Shown piece after piece: positions 54,124 to 62,265 of a stretch of 64,000 bases of DNA. Under the pieces are notes generated by a model. The model saw nothing but the letters and a program-made list of their open reading frames with translations. It was not told the DNA's origin and ran no database searches. How positions within the stretch are numbered: the stretch's first letter is position 1; every line of letters starts with the position of its first letter. The stretch is from Kutzneria kofuensis (GTDB lineage Bacteria > Actinomycetota > Actinomycetes > Mycobacteriales > Pseudonocardiaceae), in assembly GCF_014203355.1 (NCBI RefSeq), contig NZ_JACHIR010000001.1, forward strand, positions 7,318,038-7,382,037. The letters are read 5' to 3'. The translations under genes and the position numbers were made by a program.

Positions 54124-54800
54124 TCGGTGGCCCGCCCGCGTCGCAGCGCCACCATCGCCAGCGCGCCCGCCCCGAGACCGATGACAATGCCCACGATGCC
54201 GAAGACCAGCGGCAGCGTACTGTCCGAAGTGGAGCTCGTGGCCGCCGTCGGCACGACCGCGGCCGCGGCCGACTTCGGGGTCAGCTGCACGGTCGGCGCC
54301 GGGTGCTCGGCCTCCGGGCCACCGGCCCCCGAGGTGTCGATCCACCGCACCACGTCGCCGTTGTCGTAGGTCTGCACGGCCTTGAACACCAGCTTGTCCG
54401 TGTCGGTGGGCAGCGGGCCGAGCGACACCTCGAACTCCTCGAAGGTGTCCGGCCCGATCTTGCCGCCGGTCCAGGTGATCTTGGAGACCGCCTCGGTGAT
54501 CGGCCCGTCGTCGGACTTCAGCGGCGTCGCCCGCTTCGACTTCTCGACCTGCGCCGTCCAGCCCGGCACCGACTTCGTCTCCACCGACGCGATCGGATGG
54601 TCGGCCGGGAACGTGACCTCCAGCTTCACCGTCGAGGCGTTGTCCTCCTCGTTCGGCACCCGGAAGGCGATCTTCGAGTAGCTGCCCTGCGTCGCGGTGC
54701 TCGGCTGCGCCGTCACGTGCGCGTAGGCGCTGCCCGTCACCGCGAGCAGGCCGCCCAGCACGATCGAGCCGAGCACGCCGAGCCGCTTCGCTGTCCTCAT
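54120..54800 (-). CDS. ycnI: YcnI-family copper-binding membrane protein (internal-start form)
   Basis: Starting at ATG 54800, which has a strong GGAGGT ribosome-binding site, this 226-residue protein has a signal peptide (…GSAYA). The mature N-terminus is HVTAQPS, whose His1 is the Cu(II) ligand of YcnI/DUF1775. The domain contains PNEEDNASTVKLEVTFP, and a C-terminal transmembrane helix (…LVFGIVGIVIGLGAGALAMVAL) anchors it. It is a membrane-held copper metallochaperone working with the coupled CopC-CopD protein. The frame continues upstream without a stop; see the longer entry ending at 55505. Confidence 0.85.
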   Translation of the reverse strand: MRTAKRLGVLGSIVLGGLLAVTGSAYAHVTAQPSTATQGSYSKIAFRVPNEEDNASTVKLEVTFPADHPIASVETKSVPGWTAQVEKSKRATPLKSDDGPITEAVSKITWTGGKIGPDTFEEFEVSLGPLPTDTDKLVFKAVQTYDNGDVVRWIDTSGAGGPEAEHPAPTVQLTPKSAAAAVVPTAATSSTSDSTLPLVFGIVGIVIGLGAGALAMVALRRGRATE

Positions 54801-55505
54801 CGGGAACCTCCATGTCCGTCGGGCCGTCGCTGTACCGGTCGTTCCCGAGTGCGAGTTGGTTCCCAGCAGTGCCACCAGAATCAGGCCGGCCGCCAGCGGG
54901 ATGTGCGTCACCAGCCGGCTCCAGCCGACCGCGTGCGCACCGAGGTCGAAGGTCGACACCAGCACCAGCACCCCCACCACGCTGCCCAGCAACGGCAGCT
55001 GCGCCCGTGCCCGGCGTGGATCGACGGCGACGATGGCCAGCACCACCCCGAGCGCGAAGTTGAAGGCCGACGTCTCGTGCTCCATGTGCCCGGCCATCAT
55101 CATCGGATCGTCCTGGCCCAGCAGTTCGACGACGGCGACGGCGGCCTGCGCCAAGGCGGCGAACAGCAGCCCGACCCGCACCACTGCCGAGGGAACGGAA
55201 ATCCGGCGCGGCGAGGGAGAAGCAGGCCCGCGCCCGCCACCGGCAAGCTCCTGGCCGCCGGCGAGTTCCGGCCCGCCGGCGGGGGACAGCGCCGCCGCCC
55301 GCCCCAGCACCTCGTCCACCAGGTCCCGCTCTTCACTCGCGGGCGACAACACGGTCAGCCGGTTGATCCGGGCCGCCCGGTCCTGCCAGCTCGCGCAGGC
55401 GCCACAGCCCTGCACGTGCCGGTCCACGTCCGTCATGGCCACGCCGGGAACAGCCTCCCCGTCCATGGCCGCCGAGAGCGCTTCGCGCGCGATGCCGCAG
55501 TCCAC
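54120..55505 (-). CDS. zf-HC2 membrane (anti-sigma-like) protein in one frame with YcnI
   Basis: From GTG 55505 the frame runs 461 codons without a stop. The first part (about 235 residues) is a zinc-finger protein with HVQGCGAC (HxxxCxxC, ZAS-type) and four predicted helices; the second is YcnI. In related loci, as I understand them, these are separate genes. Either the stop of the first gene was lost, giving a real fusion, or most YcnI is made from ATG 54800. Topology fits a fusion: an N-terminal finger inside, four helices, a positive cytosolic linker (ARRTWRFPMRTAKR), then the YcnI signal helix leading outside. It diverges from the ECF sigma gene, the presumed target of the finger. Confidence 0.65.
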   Translation of the reverse strand: MDCGIAREALSAAMDGEAVPGVAMTDVDRHVQGCGACASWQDRAARINRLTVLSPASEERDLVDEVLGRAAALSPAGGPELAGGQELAGGGRGPASPSPRRISVPSAVVRVGLLFAALAQAAVAVVELLGQDDPMMMAGHMEHETSAFNFALGVVLAIVAVDPRRARAQLPLLGSVVGVLVLVSTFDLGAHAVGWSRLVTHIPLAAGLILVALLGTNSHSGTTGTATARRTWRFPMRTAKRLGVLGSIVLGGLLAVTGSAYAHVTAQPSTATQGSYSKIAFRVPNEEDNASTVKLEVTFPADHPIASVETKSVPGWTAQVEKSKRATPLKSDDGPITEAVSKITWTGGKIGPDTFEEFEVSLGPLPTDTDKLVFKAVQTYDNGDVVRWIDTSGAGGPEAEHPAPTVQLTPKSAAAAVVPTAATSSTSDSTLPLVFGIVGIVIGLGAGALAMVALRRGRATE

Positions 55506-55543
55506 GTGGAGCCAGGTCGTCGGCGACAGCCGGAAAGTTCCCG

Positions 55544-55571
55544 TGAACCCGTCAGGCGCGGCTGGCGTATC
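55544..55571 (+). promoter_or_regulatory. Putative ECF-type promoter for the sigma gene (leaderless)
   Basis: TGAACC (55544-55549), a 16-bp spacer and CGTATC (55566-55571) resemble ECF -35 and -10 elements. The -10 box ends 8 bp before GTG 55580 and there is no Shine-Dalgarno sequence, so transcription probably begins at or next to the start codon. Autoregulation by the encoded sigma factor is likely. Confidence 0.5.
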
Positions 55572-55579
55572 TGCCGGGC

Positions 55580-56107
55580 GTGGACGCCGAGATCACCCAG
55601 TTCGCCCTGGCCGCGCAGCGCGGCGACCGGGCGGCTGCCGCCGAGTTCGTCCGTTCGACGCAACGACAGCTGCGCCGACTGATGGCCTACCTCGGCGACC
55701 CGGGCCAGGCCGACGATCTCGCGCAGGAGACCTACCTGCGGGCGTTCGCCGCGCTGCCCCGCTACGAGGGCCGCTCACCGGCCCGGATGTGGCTGCTGGC
55801 CATCGCCCGCCGCGTCGCCGCCGACCACGTCCGCACCGCTCAGCGCTCGCCCCGCACCACCAGCGTCGACGGCTGGCTGGACACCGAGGTCGCGGGCCCC
55901 GAGGGACTGGTCGCGCTGCGTGCCGCCATCGACGCCCTGGACCCGGAGCGCCGCGAGGCGTTCGTGCTGACCAGGGTCGTCGGCCTGTCCTACGCCGAGG
56001 CCGCCGAGGTCTGCGACTGCCCGGTCGGCACGATCCGCTCCCGCGTGTTCCGTGCCCGCAACGAACTCGTCGACGCCCTGGACACCCGGCTGGAGATCGC
56101 CCGCTGA
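55580..56107 (+). CDS. ECF sigma factor, copper-locus associated
   Basis: The 175-residue protein has sigma region 2 (FVRSTQRQLRRLMAYLGDPGQADDLAQETYLRAF in part) and region 4 (PERREAFVLTRVVGLSYAEAAEVCDCPVGTIRSRV in part). It is divergent from the zf-HC2/YcnI/CopC-CopD genes, the layout of copper-responsive ECF modules in actinobacteria. The zinc-finger protein is its likely anti-sigma factor and the copper genes its likely regulon. The GTG start appears leaderless. Confidence 0.9.
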   Translation: MDAEITQFALAAQRGDRAAAAEFVRSTQRQLRRLMAYLGDPGQADDLAQETYLRAFAALPRYEGRSPARMWLLAIARRVAADHVRTAQRSPRTTSVDGWLDTEVAGPEGLVALRAAIDALDPERREAFVLTRVVGLSYAEAAEVCDCPVGTIRSRVFRARNELVDALDTRLEIAR

Positions 56108-56203
56108 GGCCGGCGGCGACACGCCCCACCATGATCACCCGTTCGGCTCAAACGGACCGGTAGGCTGCGGCCACCCGTTGCCAGATCCCGTGAGGACCGA
56201 TCC

Positions 56204-56926
56204 ATGGCCGAGGCGGCCCCGAAGATCACCGTTGTCGTGCCCACGTACAACGAGCGCGAGAACCTGCCCGTGCTGGTGGCCAAGCTGCGCGAGCTGGACC
56301 TTCCCGGCCTGCACGTGCTGGTGGTCGACGACAACTCGCCGGACGGCACCGGCGACGTAGCCGACGGCCTGGCCGGCGACGACCTCGGCGTGCTGCACCG
56401 CACCGAGAAGGACGGCCTGGGCCGGGCCTACATCGCCGGCATCAGTCGCGCGCTGGACGAGGGCGCGGACGTCGTGATCCAGATGGACGCCGACCTCTCG
56501 CACCCGGTCGACCGCGTCCCGGCGCTGGTGGAGAAGCTGCTCGGCACCGATGCCGGCGTGGTGCTGGGTTCCCGTTACGTCGAGGGCGGGCGGACGGCGT
56601 CGGAGTGGCCGTGGCACCGCAAGGCGTTGTCGGCGTGGGCGAACTTCTACGTGAACGCGATCCTGCACCTGAGGGTCAAGGACGCCACCGCCGGCTTCAA
56701 GGCGTGGCGGGCGGCGACGCTGCGGGCCATCGACCTGCCGACGATCCGCAGCAACGGCTACTCGTTCCAGGTCGAGATGAACTACCGCACCGTCAAGCGG
56801 GGCCTGCGCATCCTGGAGGTGCCGATCGTGTTCGAGGAACGCGCCGAGGGCGCCTCCAAGATGACCTTCGCCGTGCAGCTGGAGTCCGCGATCACGCCCT
56901 GGAAGCTGCTTTTCGGGCGGATGTAG
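56204..56926 (+). CDS. Polyprenol monophosphomannose synthase
   Basis: The 240-residue GT2 glycosyltransferase has the opening VVVPTYNERENLP, the nucleotide/metal DxD-type motif QMDADLSHP (about residue 90), DATAGFKAWR and the QVEMNYR-EVPIVFEER block of dolichol-phosphate mannose synthases. It moves mannose from GDP-mannose to polyprenyl phosphate on the inner membrane face for glycolipid and protein mannosylation. There is no fused acyltransferase (Lnt) or membrane anchor domain. The 3' end overlaps the convergent kinase gene by 35 bp. Confidence 0.93.
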   Translation: MAEAAPKITVVVPTYNERENLPVLVAKLRELDLPGLHVLVVDDNSPDGTGDVADGLAGDDLGVLHRTEKDGLGRAYIAGISRALDEGADVVIQMDADLSHPVDRVPALVEKLLGTDAGVVLGSRYVEGGRTASEWPWHRKALSAWANFYVNAILHLRVKDATAGFKAWRAATLRAIDLPTIRSNGYSFQVEMNYRTVKRGLRILEVPIVFEERAEGASKMTFAVQLESAITPWKLLFGRM

Positions 56927-58874
56927 CCCACACCGTCGACACCGCCGCCAGCACGCCCGCCGCCGCGCAGCCGATTCCGTACGGCAGCGCCGGTTCGTGC
57001 TCGGCCAGCACCGCCACCAGCAGCCACCCGCCGAGTCCGAACAGCGCCCCCAGCGGCACCGCCGTGACGTACTTGCCCGGCCCTGTCCGTCCACGTCGGA
57101 CGGTTCGGAGCGTGGATTCCAGGTACGCCAACGAGAACAGGCAGGCCAGCAGACTGCCCGCCCCCATCGCGCTGGCCAGCGGGAACTGCTGCGCCACGGC
57201 CGGGAATTCCTGTGTGCCGGCAGCGGACTGCAGCCTGCCGGTCACCGCTCCACCCACCAGCCACCGCGTGATGGCCGGGAACGCCACCGAGTCCTGCCCG
57301 GCCGCACTGGCGATCTGGATGCCCGCGAACGACAACGACATCGTCGCCGGTCCGCCCGTGATCGGCACCGGGATGCTCAGATCGACGCTGGCCGGCTGGC
57401 CGGGCCCGGTGCCGAGGACCGCGAGCTGAGTGACGGCGACCCGCGGACCGGGTGTCGGGGCGACGAAGGCGAGAACCACCATGGCGATGAGGGAGATGGC
57501 GGCGATCAGTCCCGGCAGCAACGCGGACCTACGAGCCGGCGGTGCTTCGGAGCGGCCCGACCGGCCGCCCCCGAACTGGTCCGCCTGTTCCCGATCGAAC
57601 CGGCCCGGCTGCCTTTCGCCCCGGCCCGGCTGCCCGCCGTCGAAGCGGTCCGGCCGGGTCTCCCCAGTCCGGCCCGGCTCGAACCGATCCGGCTGCGTTT
57701 CCCCGAGCCGGCAGGATTGCCCGAACCGGCCTGGCTGCCGTTCGCCTGGCCGGTCCCGATCGAATTGCCCCGGCTGCGTTTCCCCGAGCCGGCCCGACTG
57801 TCCGAACCGGCCCGGCTGGTCTTCCCCCGACCGGCCCGGCCGACCCCGATCGAAGCGGTCCAGCTGGTCTTCCCTGAACTGGTCGGACTGTTCCCCGTCG
57901 AACCAGGCCGCCCTTGTCCCCTCCTCGAACTGCGTCGCCCGGAGCGTCGGCCTCGGCGCCGCGATCGGGCGGGGCCCCGATCCGCTGCCGGCCACGCGGG
58001 GTGTGAGGTGCACCGGAATCCCGGACCGCTGCAGCCACCCGGACCCGAAGGTGGCCTCCGCGGCGGTGGCGAGGTCGGCGGCGAAAGCCTCGGCGTCGCG
58101 GTAGCGGTGGTTGGTTTCCCTTGCCAGGGAACACATCACAACTTCGGCCAGCGGCGCGGGAACGCCGGTGATGGGGCGAGGATCGCCGAAGATGTGTTGC
58201 CGCATCATGCTCAGCGCCCCGCGGTCGGTCGCGAAGGGGAGCGTGCCGGACAGCAGTTCGTAAAGGACGGTGCCGGCGGAGTAGACGTCGGCGGCGGGCG
58301 TGAGGGGGTTGCCGGAGGCCTGCTCGGGTGAGATGTAGGCGGGCGTGCCGAGCACCTCACCGCCGTGAGTCACCAGCGTCGCACCCTCGCTGATCACCTG
58401 CGCGACGCCGAAGTCGGCGACCTTGAGCACGCCTTGCCTGGTGAACAACAGGTTCTTCGGCTTGACGTCCAGGTGCAGGACGCCGGCGGTGTGGGCGGCG
58501 TGCAGGCCGGCGAGGGTGGCCAGCGTGATGGCGCAGGCGGCGTCGGGCGTGATGCCGTGGGTGTGGAAGCGGTCGAAAACCGTGCCACCATCGAGCTTTT
58601 CCATCACCAGCAGGCTGTCGCGGCCGGTCTGCACGTAGTCGTACACCGGCACGATGTGCGGATGGTCAAGGCTGGCAAGGACTTTCGCCTCGCGGTCGAA
58701 CCGGCTGCCCATGCCCGGCTTGTCCAGCAGCTCGGCCGGCAACTGCTTGATCGCCACGTGCCGGCCGAGCGACCGGTGCACGCCGGCGTACACCACGCCC
58801 ATGCCGCCGGCCCCGATCATCGACCCGACCTGGTACTGCGGCAACGCATTGACGACGTTGGCGGGGGCAGTCAC
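56892..58874 (-). CDS. Transmembrane serine/threonine protein kinase with repetitive linker
   Basis: The 660-residue protein has a kinase domain (about residues 10-270) with glycine loop IGAGGMGVVY, VAIK lysine, catalytic loop HLDVKPKN (Leu replaces the Arg of HRD), DFG and GTPAYISPEQ. Then comes a juxtamembrane linker (about 330-450) of imperfect repeats such as QPGRFGQSGRLGET, a first transmembrane helix (LLPGLIAAISLIAMVVLAFV), an extracellular domain and three more helices. It starts at GTG 58874, overlapping the upstream gene by 4 bp. The HLD loop suggests a non-RD kinase, perhaps not controlled by activation-loop phosphorylation. Confidence 0.88.
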   Translation of the reverse strand: MTAPANVVNALPQYQVGSMIGAGGMGVVYAGVHRSLGRHVAIKQLPAELLDKPGMGSRFDREAKVLASLDHPHIVPVYDYVQTGRDSLLVMEKLDGGTVFDRFHTHGITPDAACAITLATLAGLHAAHTAGVLHLDVKPKNLLFTRQGVLKVADFGVAQVISEGATLVTHGGEVLGTPAYISPEQASGNPLTPAADVYSAGTVLYELLSGTLPFATDRGALSMMRQHIFGDPRPITGVPAPLAEVVMCSLARETNHRYRDAEAFAADLATAAEATFGSGWLQRSGIPVHLTPRVAGSGSGPRPIAAPRPTLRATQFEEGTRAAWFDGEQSDQFREDQLDRFDRGRPGRSGEDQPGRFGQSGRLGETQPGQFDRDRPGERQPGRFGQSCRLGETQPDRFEPGRTGETRPDRFDGGQPGRGERQPGRFDREQADQFGGGRSGRSEAPPARRSALLPGLIAAISLIAMVVLAFVAPTPGPRVAVTQLAVLGTGPGQPASVDLSIPVPITGGPATMSLSFAGIQIASAAGQDSVAFPAITRWLVGGAVTGRLQSAAGTQEFPAVAQQFPLASAMGAGSLLACLFSLAYLESTLRTVRRGRTGPGKYVTAVPLGALFGLGGWLLVAVLAEHEPALPYGIGCAAAGVLAAVSTVWATSARKAASRA

Positions 58875-59647
58875 CCGGTCACCTCGTGGGTCAGCGGCAT
58901 GCGGGTGGTCTCCGGCTCGACGACTTGCGGCAGCGGGTGCGGCGTGAGGTAACCGAGCACGAGCCCGATCACGGTGGTCCCGACGACGATCGGGATCTCC
59001 ACGCTCGGTTCCGGCGGAATCACGCGCAGTACGGACAACGTCACGACGGCGACCAAGCCGGTGCCGAAACCGGCGGGCATGAAGCGCAGGGCCCGGCGCA
59101 AGCGATTGGCGGGGAGGCGATGGCGGGCCAGGGCGAGCAGACACGTCACCCAGGCGGCGATGGTGAGCAGCAGCACCGCGATGCCGAAAACGCCGTACAC
59201 GGAAAGGATCGAGCCCCGGACGTCGGTGACGGTGTCCACCGCGGCGAGTTCGTTGCGGCCCACATCGAACAGTTCGACCGACGCCGGCAACAGGCCGATC
59301 GCCTGCCCGTCGAGGTCCGCGAGGTCGAGACCGAAGGTGCGGGTGGCCCGGCCGTGGGCGGCGATGTCGAACGGCAAAGTCGTGTCGTAGGCGAAGAACG
59401 TGAGCGCGAGGGCCGTGCCGGACAACCGGATGCTGCGGACGTGAACCGGGCTGGGGCCGTTGTTCGTGACGGTCACCGACAGCTGCACCGGGCGGCGCGG
59501 CGTGACCACCATGGTGTGGCCGGCGATGTCCTGGCCGTCCAGTGTGGCCGTGAGCGTCAGCGGATCATCCGACGCCTGCGCCGGGGTCGTGCCGGCCAGA
59601 ATCATGCCGGCTGCCAGGGCAACCGCGACACCGGTGAGACGTCCCAT
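58871..59647 (-). CDS. Exported/membrane protein of unknown function, coupled to the kinase
   Basis: The 258-residue protein has a signal peptide (about 1-25, ending AQA), an Ig-like beta domain (about 26-135, with VTVTNNGPSPVHVRSIRLSG) and then three to four helices (about 148-245). A good GGGAG ribosome-binding site lies before ATG 59647. Its stop overlaps the kinase GTG, so the two may form a signalling unit with this protein as sensor or substrate. No known family was recognised. Confidence 0.7.
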   Translation of the reverse strand: MGRLTGVAVALAAGMILAGTTPAQASDDPLTLTATLDGQDIAGHTMVVTPRRPVQLSVTVTNNGPSPVHVRSIRLSGTALALTFFAYDTTLPFDIAAHGRATRTFGLDLADLDGQAIGLLPASVELFDVGRNELAAVDTVTDVRGSILSVYGVFGIAVLLLTIAAWVTCLLALARHRLPANRLRRALRFMPAGFGTGLVAVVTLSVLRVIPPEPSVEIPIVVGTTVIGLVLGYLTPHPLPQVVEPETTRMPLTHEVTG

Positions 59648-59740
59648 CGAGAACTCCCAGTTGAGCCGGGCTTGACTGGCGGGAGATGCTACCGCCGGCC
59701 GGCCGCGCATGGGCTGAACGAACCACAGTGGATGGGGACG

Positions 59741-60592
59741 ATGCGGTTTCTTGTTCGGACAGTGACGTTGCTGGCGCTCTGCGTGGGCATCCTGGCACCG
59801 GTGACGGCGATGGCCGCGACGGCGCCGGTCGTGTCGGTGACGCCGACGAGCGGGCCGGCCGGGAGCCAGTTCACGATCCACTGGAGCGGTTTCACCCAGT
59901 GCCGCGTGATCACGTTCACCTGGGCGGGAGCGCCGCTGGCGAGCGGATCGCCCGGCACGCAGGGAAGTGTGGTGGCGACCGCTCCGGCCGACGCCAAGGC
60001 CGGCACGTACGCGATCAACGCGACCTGCGGCAAGGAAACGGGGCTGACCCGCTTCACCGTTACGGTGACAACAACCACAGTCACCAGCGCGCCGCCGCCC
60101 ACGACAACAACGCCACCGGTTGTCACGACAACGACGCCGCGCGTGACGACCACAACCCCGTCGCCCGTCACGACAACGACGGCCACGACCACCACGACGA
60201 CCGTTGTCACCACAACAACATCCGCGCCGCCGCCGGTGACCGACGAGCCGAAGACCGACGGCGGCCTGAAGCTGGATCACAGCAGCATCCAGCCCGGCGA
60301 CACGCTGTCCGCGTCCGGAACCGGTTGCGAACCGGGTCATGACGTGACACTGACCGCGGACGGGGAGCGGGTCGGTGAGGCGAAGGCGGACGGCGGTGGC
60401 TCCTTCACCGCGCCGGTGCAGTTCACCAAGATCGAGCCGGGCCGGCACACGATCATGGCCAGCTGCGGGGTGGAGCTCACCGGGGTGGTGGACCAGGCGC
60501 TGACCAGCTCCAGCGGCGACTACTCGTCGACGTTGATCGTGCTGGTGTTCTTCGTGCTTGGGGGGATCGTGTTCGTGCGGTTCGCTTATTAG
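59741..60592 (+). CDS. Cell-surface protein with Thr-rich stalk and C-terminal membrane anchor
   Basis: The 283-residue protein has a signal peptide (about 1-25), an Ig/IPT-like domain with two Cys (about 28-108), and a Thr/Pro-rich low-complexity stalk (about 110-165). A second Ig-like domain with two Cys (about 172-250) is followed by a C-terminal helix (TLIVLVFFVLGGIVFVRF). ATG 59741 follows GGGGACG; ATG 59732 is also possible. The stalk is a likely O-mannosylation region, a plausible link to the nearby polyprenol-phosphate mannose synthase. Function unknown. Confidence 0.7.
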   Translation: MRFLVRTVTLLALCVGILAPVTAMAATAPVVSVTPTSGPAGSQFTIHWSGFTQCRVITFTWAGAPLASGSPGTQGSVVATAPADAKAGTYAINATCGKETGLTRFTVTVTTTTVTSAPPPTTTTPPVVTTTTPRVTTTTPSPVTTTTATTTTTTVVTTTTSAPPPVTDEPKTDGGLKLDHSSIQPGDTLSASGTGCEPGHDVTLTADGERVGEAKADGGGSFTAPVQFTKIEPGRHTIMASCGVELTGVVDQALTSSSGDYSSTLIVLVFFVLGGIVFVRFAY

Positions 60593-60666
60593 GCGGGTGT
60601 CGGTGATGGCGGGTGGTGGTGGGGTGGGTTTTTGCGGTGGGGGTCGCGTGGGCGCACTTGTGGGTC

Positions 60667-60786
60667 GCGTGGATTTTGTGTGGAGCCTCTGGACGATGGC
60701 CTCCGAGGGGCAATTCCGGGGCAGGCTCCGCCTGCCCCTCGCGCGGAGAGCTTAGGCCATCGTCCACCTCCACACAAAATCCACGC
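60667..60786. repeat. 120-bp palindromic element A (inverted partner of element B)
   Basis: Perfect 19-bp terminal inverted repeats (GCGTGGATTTTGTGTGGAG at 60667-60685 and its complement at 60768-60786) enclose a further long imperfect hairpin (GGACGATGGCCT / AGGCCATCGTCC, GGGGCAGG / CCTGCCCC). It matches element B at 62131-62250 in inverted orientation almost base for base over the inner 108 bp. The outer 6 bp differ between copies, yet each copy is self-complementary. It lies 74 bp downstream of the surface-protein gene. Confidence 0.9.
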
Positions 60787-60823
60787 TTAGGTGTTCGGTG
60801 TCGACGCTGAGGTGGCGGCGGCG

Positions 60824-60868
60824 CGATTATGCATGAAACACCAGGGTGCGCCGATTATGCATGAAACA
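60824..60868. repeat. 17-bp direct repeat pair upstream of the HNH gene
   Basis: CGATTATGCATGAAACA occurs at 60824-60840 and again at 60852-60868, 28 bp apart, 52 bp before the DUF222/HNH start. The A/T-rich, iteron-like sequence in GC-rich DNA suggests a binding site for a regulator or for the encoded protein itself. Confidence 0.75.
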
Positions 60869-60919
60869 ATCACCCGTTAGTGATTCGAGTTCGATCTTCG
60901 CCGCGCGTATTCTGGACAC

Positions 60920-62062
60920 ATGAAAGAACTCACCCGTGAACTAGAGAATCGGGAACCCAGTGGGGACCTGTTCGATGTGATCATGGGTGTGGACTGGGCG
61001 AGGCTGGACGCCGACCAGTTGGTGACGGTGTCCATTCTCGCCCGGAAGATCAAGGCCTTTGCCGAGTGGGTCGAGCTGGCCGCCTTGCGCCGGGTCGAGG
61101 ACATCACCGAGTTGGCCATGGCCCTCACCGAGCCGGAGCAGACCGTGGCTCGGCGCAAGGAAGCCGCCACGGTGCTGGACACGCTGCCCCGGTTGGCCGA
61201 GCTGCTACGGCGCGGCGAGTTGGACTTCCGCCGGCTCGACGCCGTGCGGGAACGGGTCCAGCACCTGTCCCCCGACCTGGTCGCCCAGGTCGAAGACGCC
61301 CTGGTCGGTGTGGCCGCCGGGTTGAACCGCACCCAGCTGTGCCGCAAGACCACCGCCCTGGTCGCCCACGCCGACCCCGACGGCTATGAGACCCGCTGCC
61401 GCAAAGCCACCAAAGACCGCCGAGTCGAGTTCGCCCCGCTCCCCGATGGCATGGCCAAGCTGACCTGGATCCTGCCCGCCGCCGAAGCCCACCTCGTGTT
61501 CCAGCAACTCTGCAAAGACGCCAAGGCACTTCCCGCCGACGATCGCACCACCGACCAGAAACGGTCCGATGCCCTACTCGACCGGTTGCGGGGCGCGTCC
61601 CGGGACTGGAACGTCCGAACCTTCGTCACCCTCTCCATGGAAACCCTGATGGGCCTGATCAACGACCCCGGCCACCTCGCCGGCTACGGCCCCATCGCCG
61701 CCGACACCGCCCGCGAGTTGGCCATGCACGGCCCCTGGCGCGGCATCCTCCTCGACCAGTACCGGCATGCCACCGCCATCACCACCGATACCTACCGCCC
61801 GACTGCGTTGATGAAGGAATTCGGCCATGTGTCCGCCGGTGGGACTTGTACTGCCCCCGGTTGCGCCAGCCCCATCCAGGAATACGACCACATCACCCCC
61901 TGGCCAACCGGCCACACCAAACCCGCCAATCTCCAGGGCCTCTGCCGGTGGCACCACCACCGCAAACACGACAACTACACCGTGACCAGAGACCCTAACG
62001 GCACCTCACACTGGACCACCCCCACCGGCCGCCACTACACGACCCACCCCACCGAATACTGA
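60920..62062 (+). CDS. DUF222/HNH endonuclease (13E12-repeat family) protein
   Basis: The 380-residue protein has an N-terminal DUF222 helical region (about residues 20-280) and a C-terminal HNH nuclease with the zinc pair CTAPGC, DHITPW and LCRWHHHRKH (about 318-355). These proteins are multi-copy in mycobacteria and Pseudonocardiaceae and resemble REP13E12 elements; their biological role is unsettled. The gene is bracketed by two inverted 120-bp palindromic elements, and iteron-like direct repeats precede it. Together they look like one mobile or genome-structuring unit of about 1.6 kb. Confidence 0.9.
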   Translation: MKELTRELENREPSGDLFDVIMGVDWARLDADQLVTVSILARKIKAFAEWVELAALRRVEDITELAMALTEPEQTVARRKEAATVLDTLPRLAELLRRGELDFRRLDAVRERVQHLSPDLVAQVEDALVGVAAGLNRTQLCRKTTALVAHADPDGYETRCRKATKDRRVEFAPLPDGMAKLTWILPAAEAHLVFQQLCKDAKALPADDRTTDQKRSDALLDRLRGASRDWNVRTFVTLSMETLMGLINDPGHLAGYGPIAADTARELAMHGPWRGILLDQYRHATAITTDTYRPTALMKEFGHVSAGGTCTAPGCASPIQEYDHITPWPTGHTKPANLQGLCRWHHHRKHDNYTVTRDPNGTSHWTTPTGRHYTTHPTEY

Positions 62063-62130
62063 CCGCCCCGGTTCTTTGACAATTCCACAGCGACCAACAA
62101 CCGCCAACTCACCGCCCTCTCCGCAAGCTT

Positions 62131-62250
62131 GGGCCGATTTTGTGTGGAGGTGGACGATGGCCTAAGCTCTCCGCGCGAGGGGCAGGCGGAGCCTGCCCCG
62201 GAATTGCCCCTCGTAGGCCATCGTCCAGAGGCTCCACACAAAATCGGCCC
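62131..62250. repeat. 120-bp palindromic element B (inverted partner of element A)
   Basis: Terminal inverted repeats GGGCCGATTTTGTGTGGAG (62131-62149) and its complement (62232-62250) are perfect. The inner 108 bp are the reverse complement of element A with about one visible difference. The outer arms (GGGCCG/CGGCCC) differ from element A (GCGTGG/CCACGC) but still pair. It begins 68 bp after the HNH stop and ends 15 bp before the insertion sequence. Confidence 0.9.
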
Positions 62251-62265
62251 ACCCAACAGCGCTAA

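Noticed and set aside
60558-60810. Small frames across element A
   Set aside because: They are readings of the palindrome itself and have no start signals.
62131-62250. Palindromic element B as the end of the insertion sequence
   Set aside because: The insertion sequence has its own terminal repeats starting at 62266 with a CTAA duplication, and element B has a partner at 60667, so they are separate.
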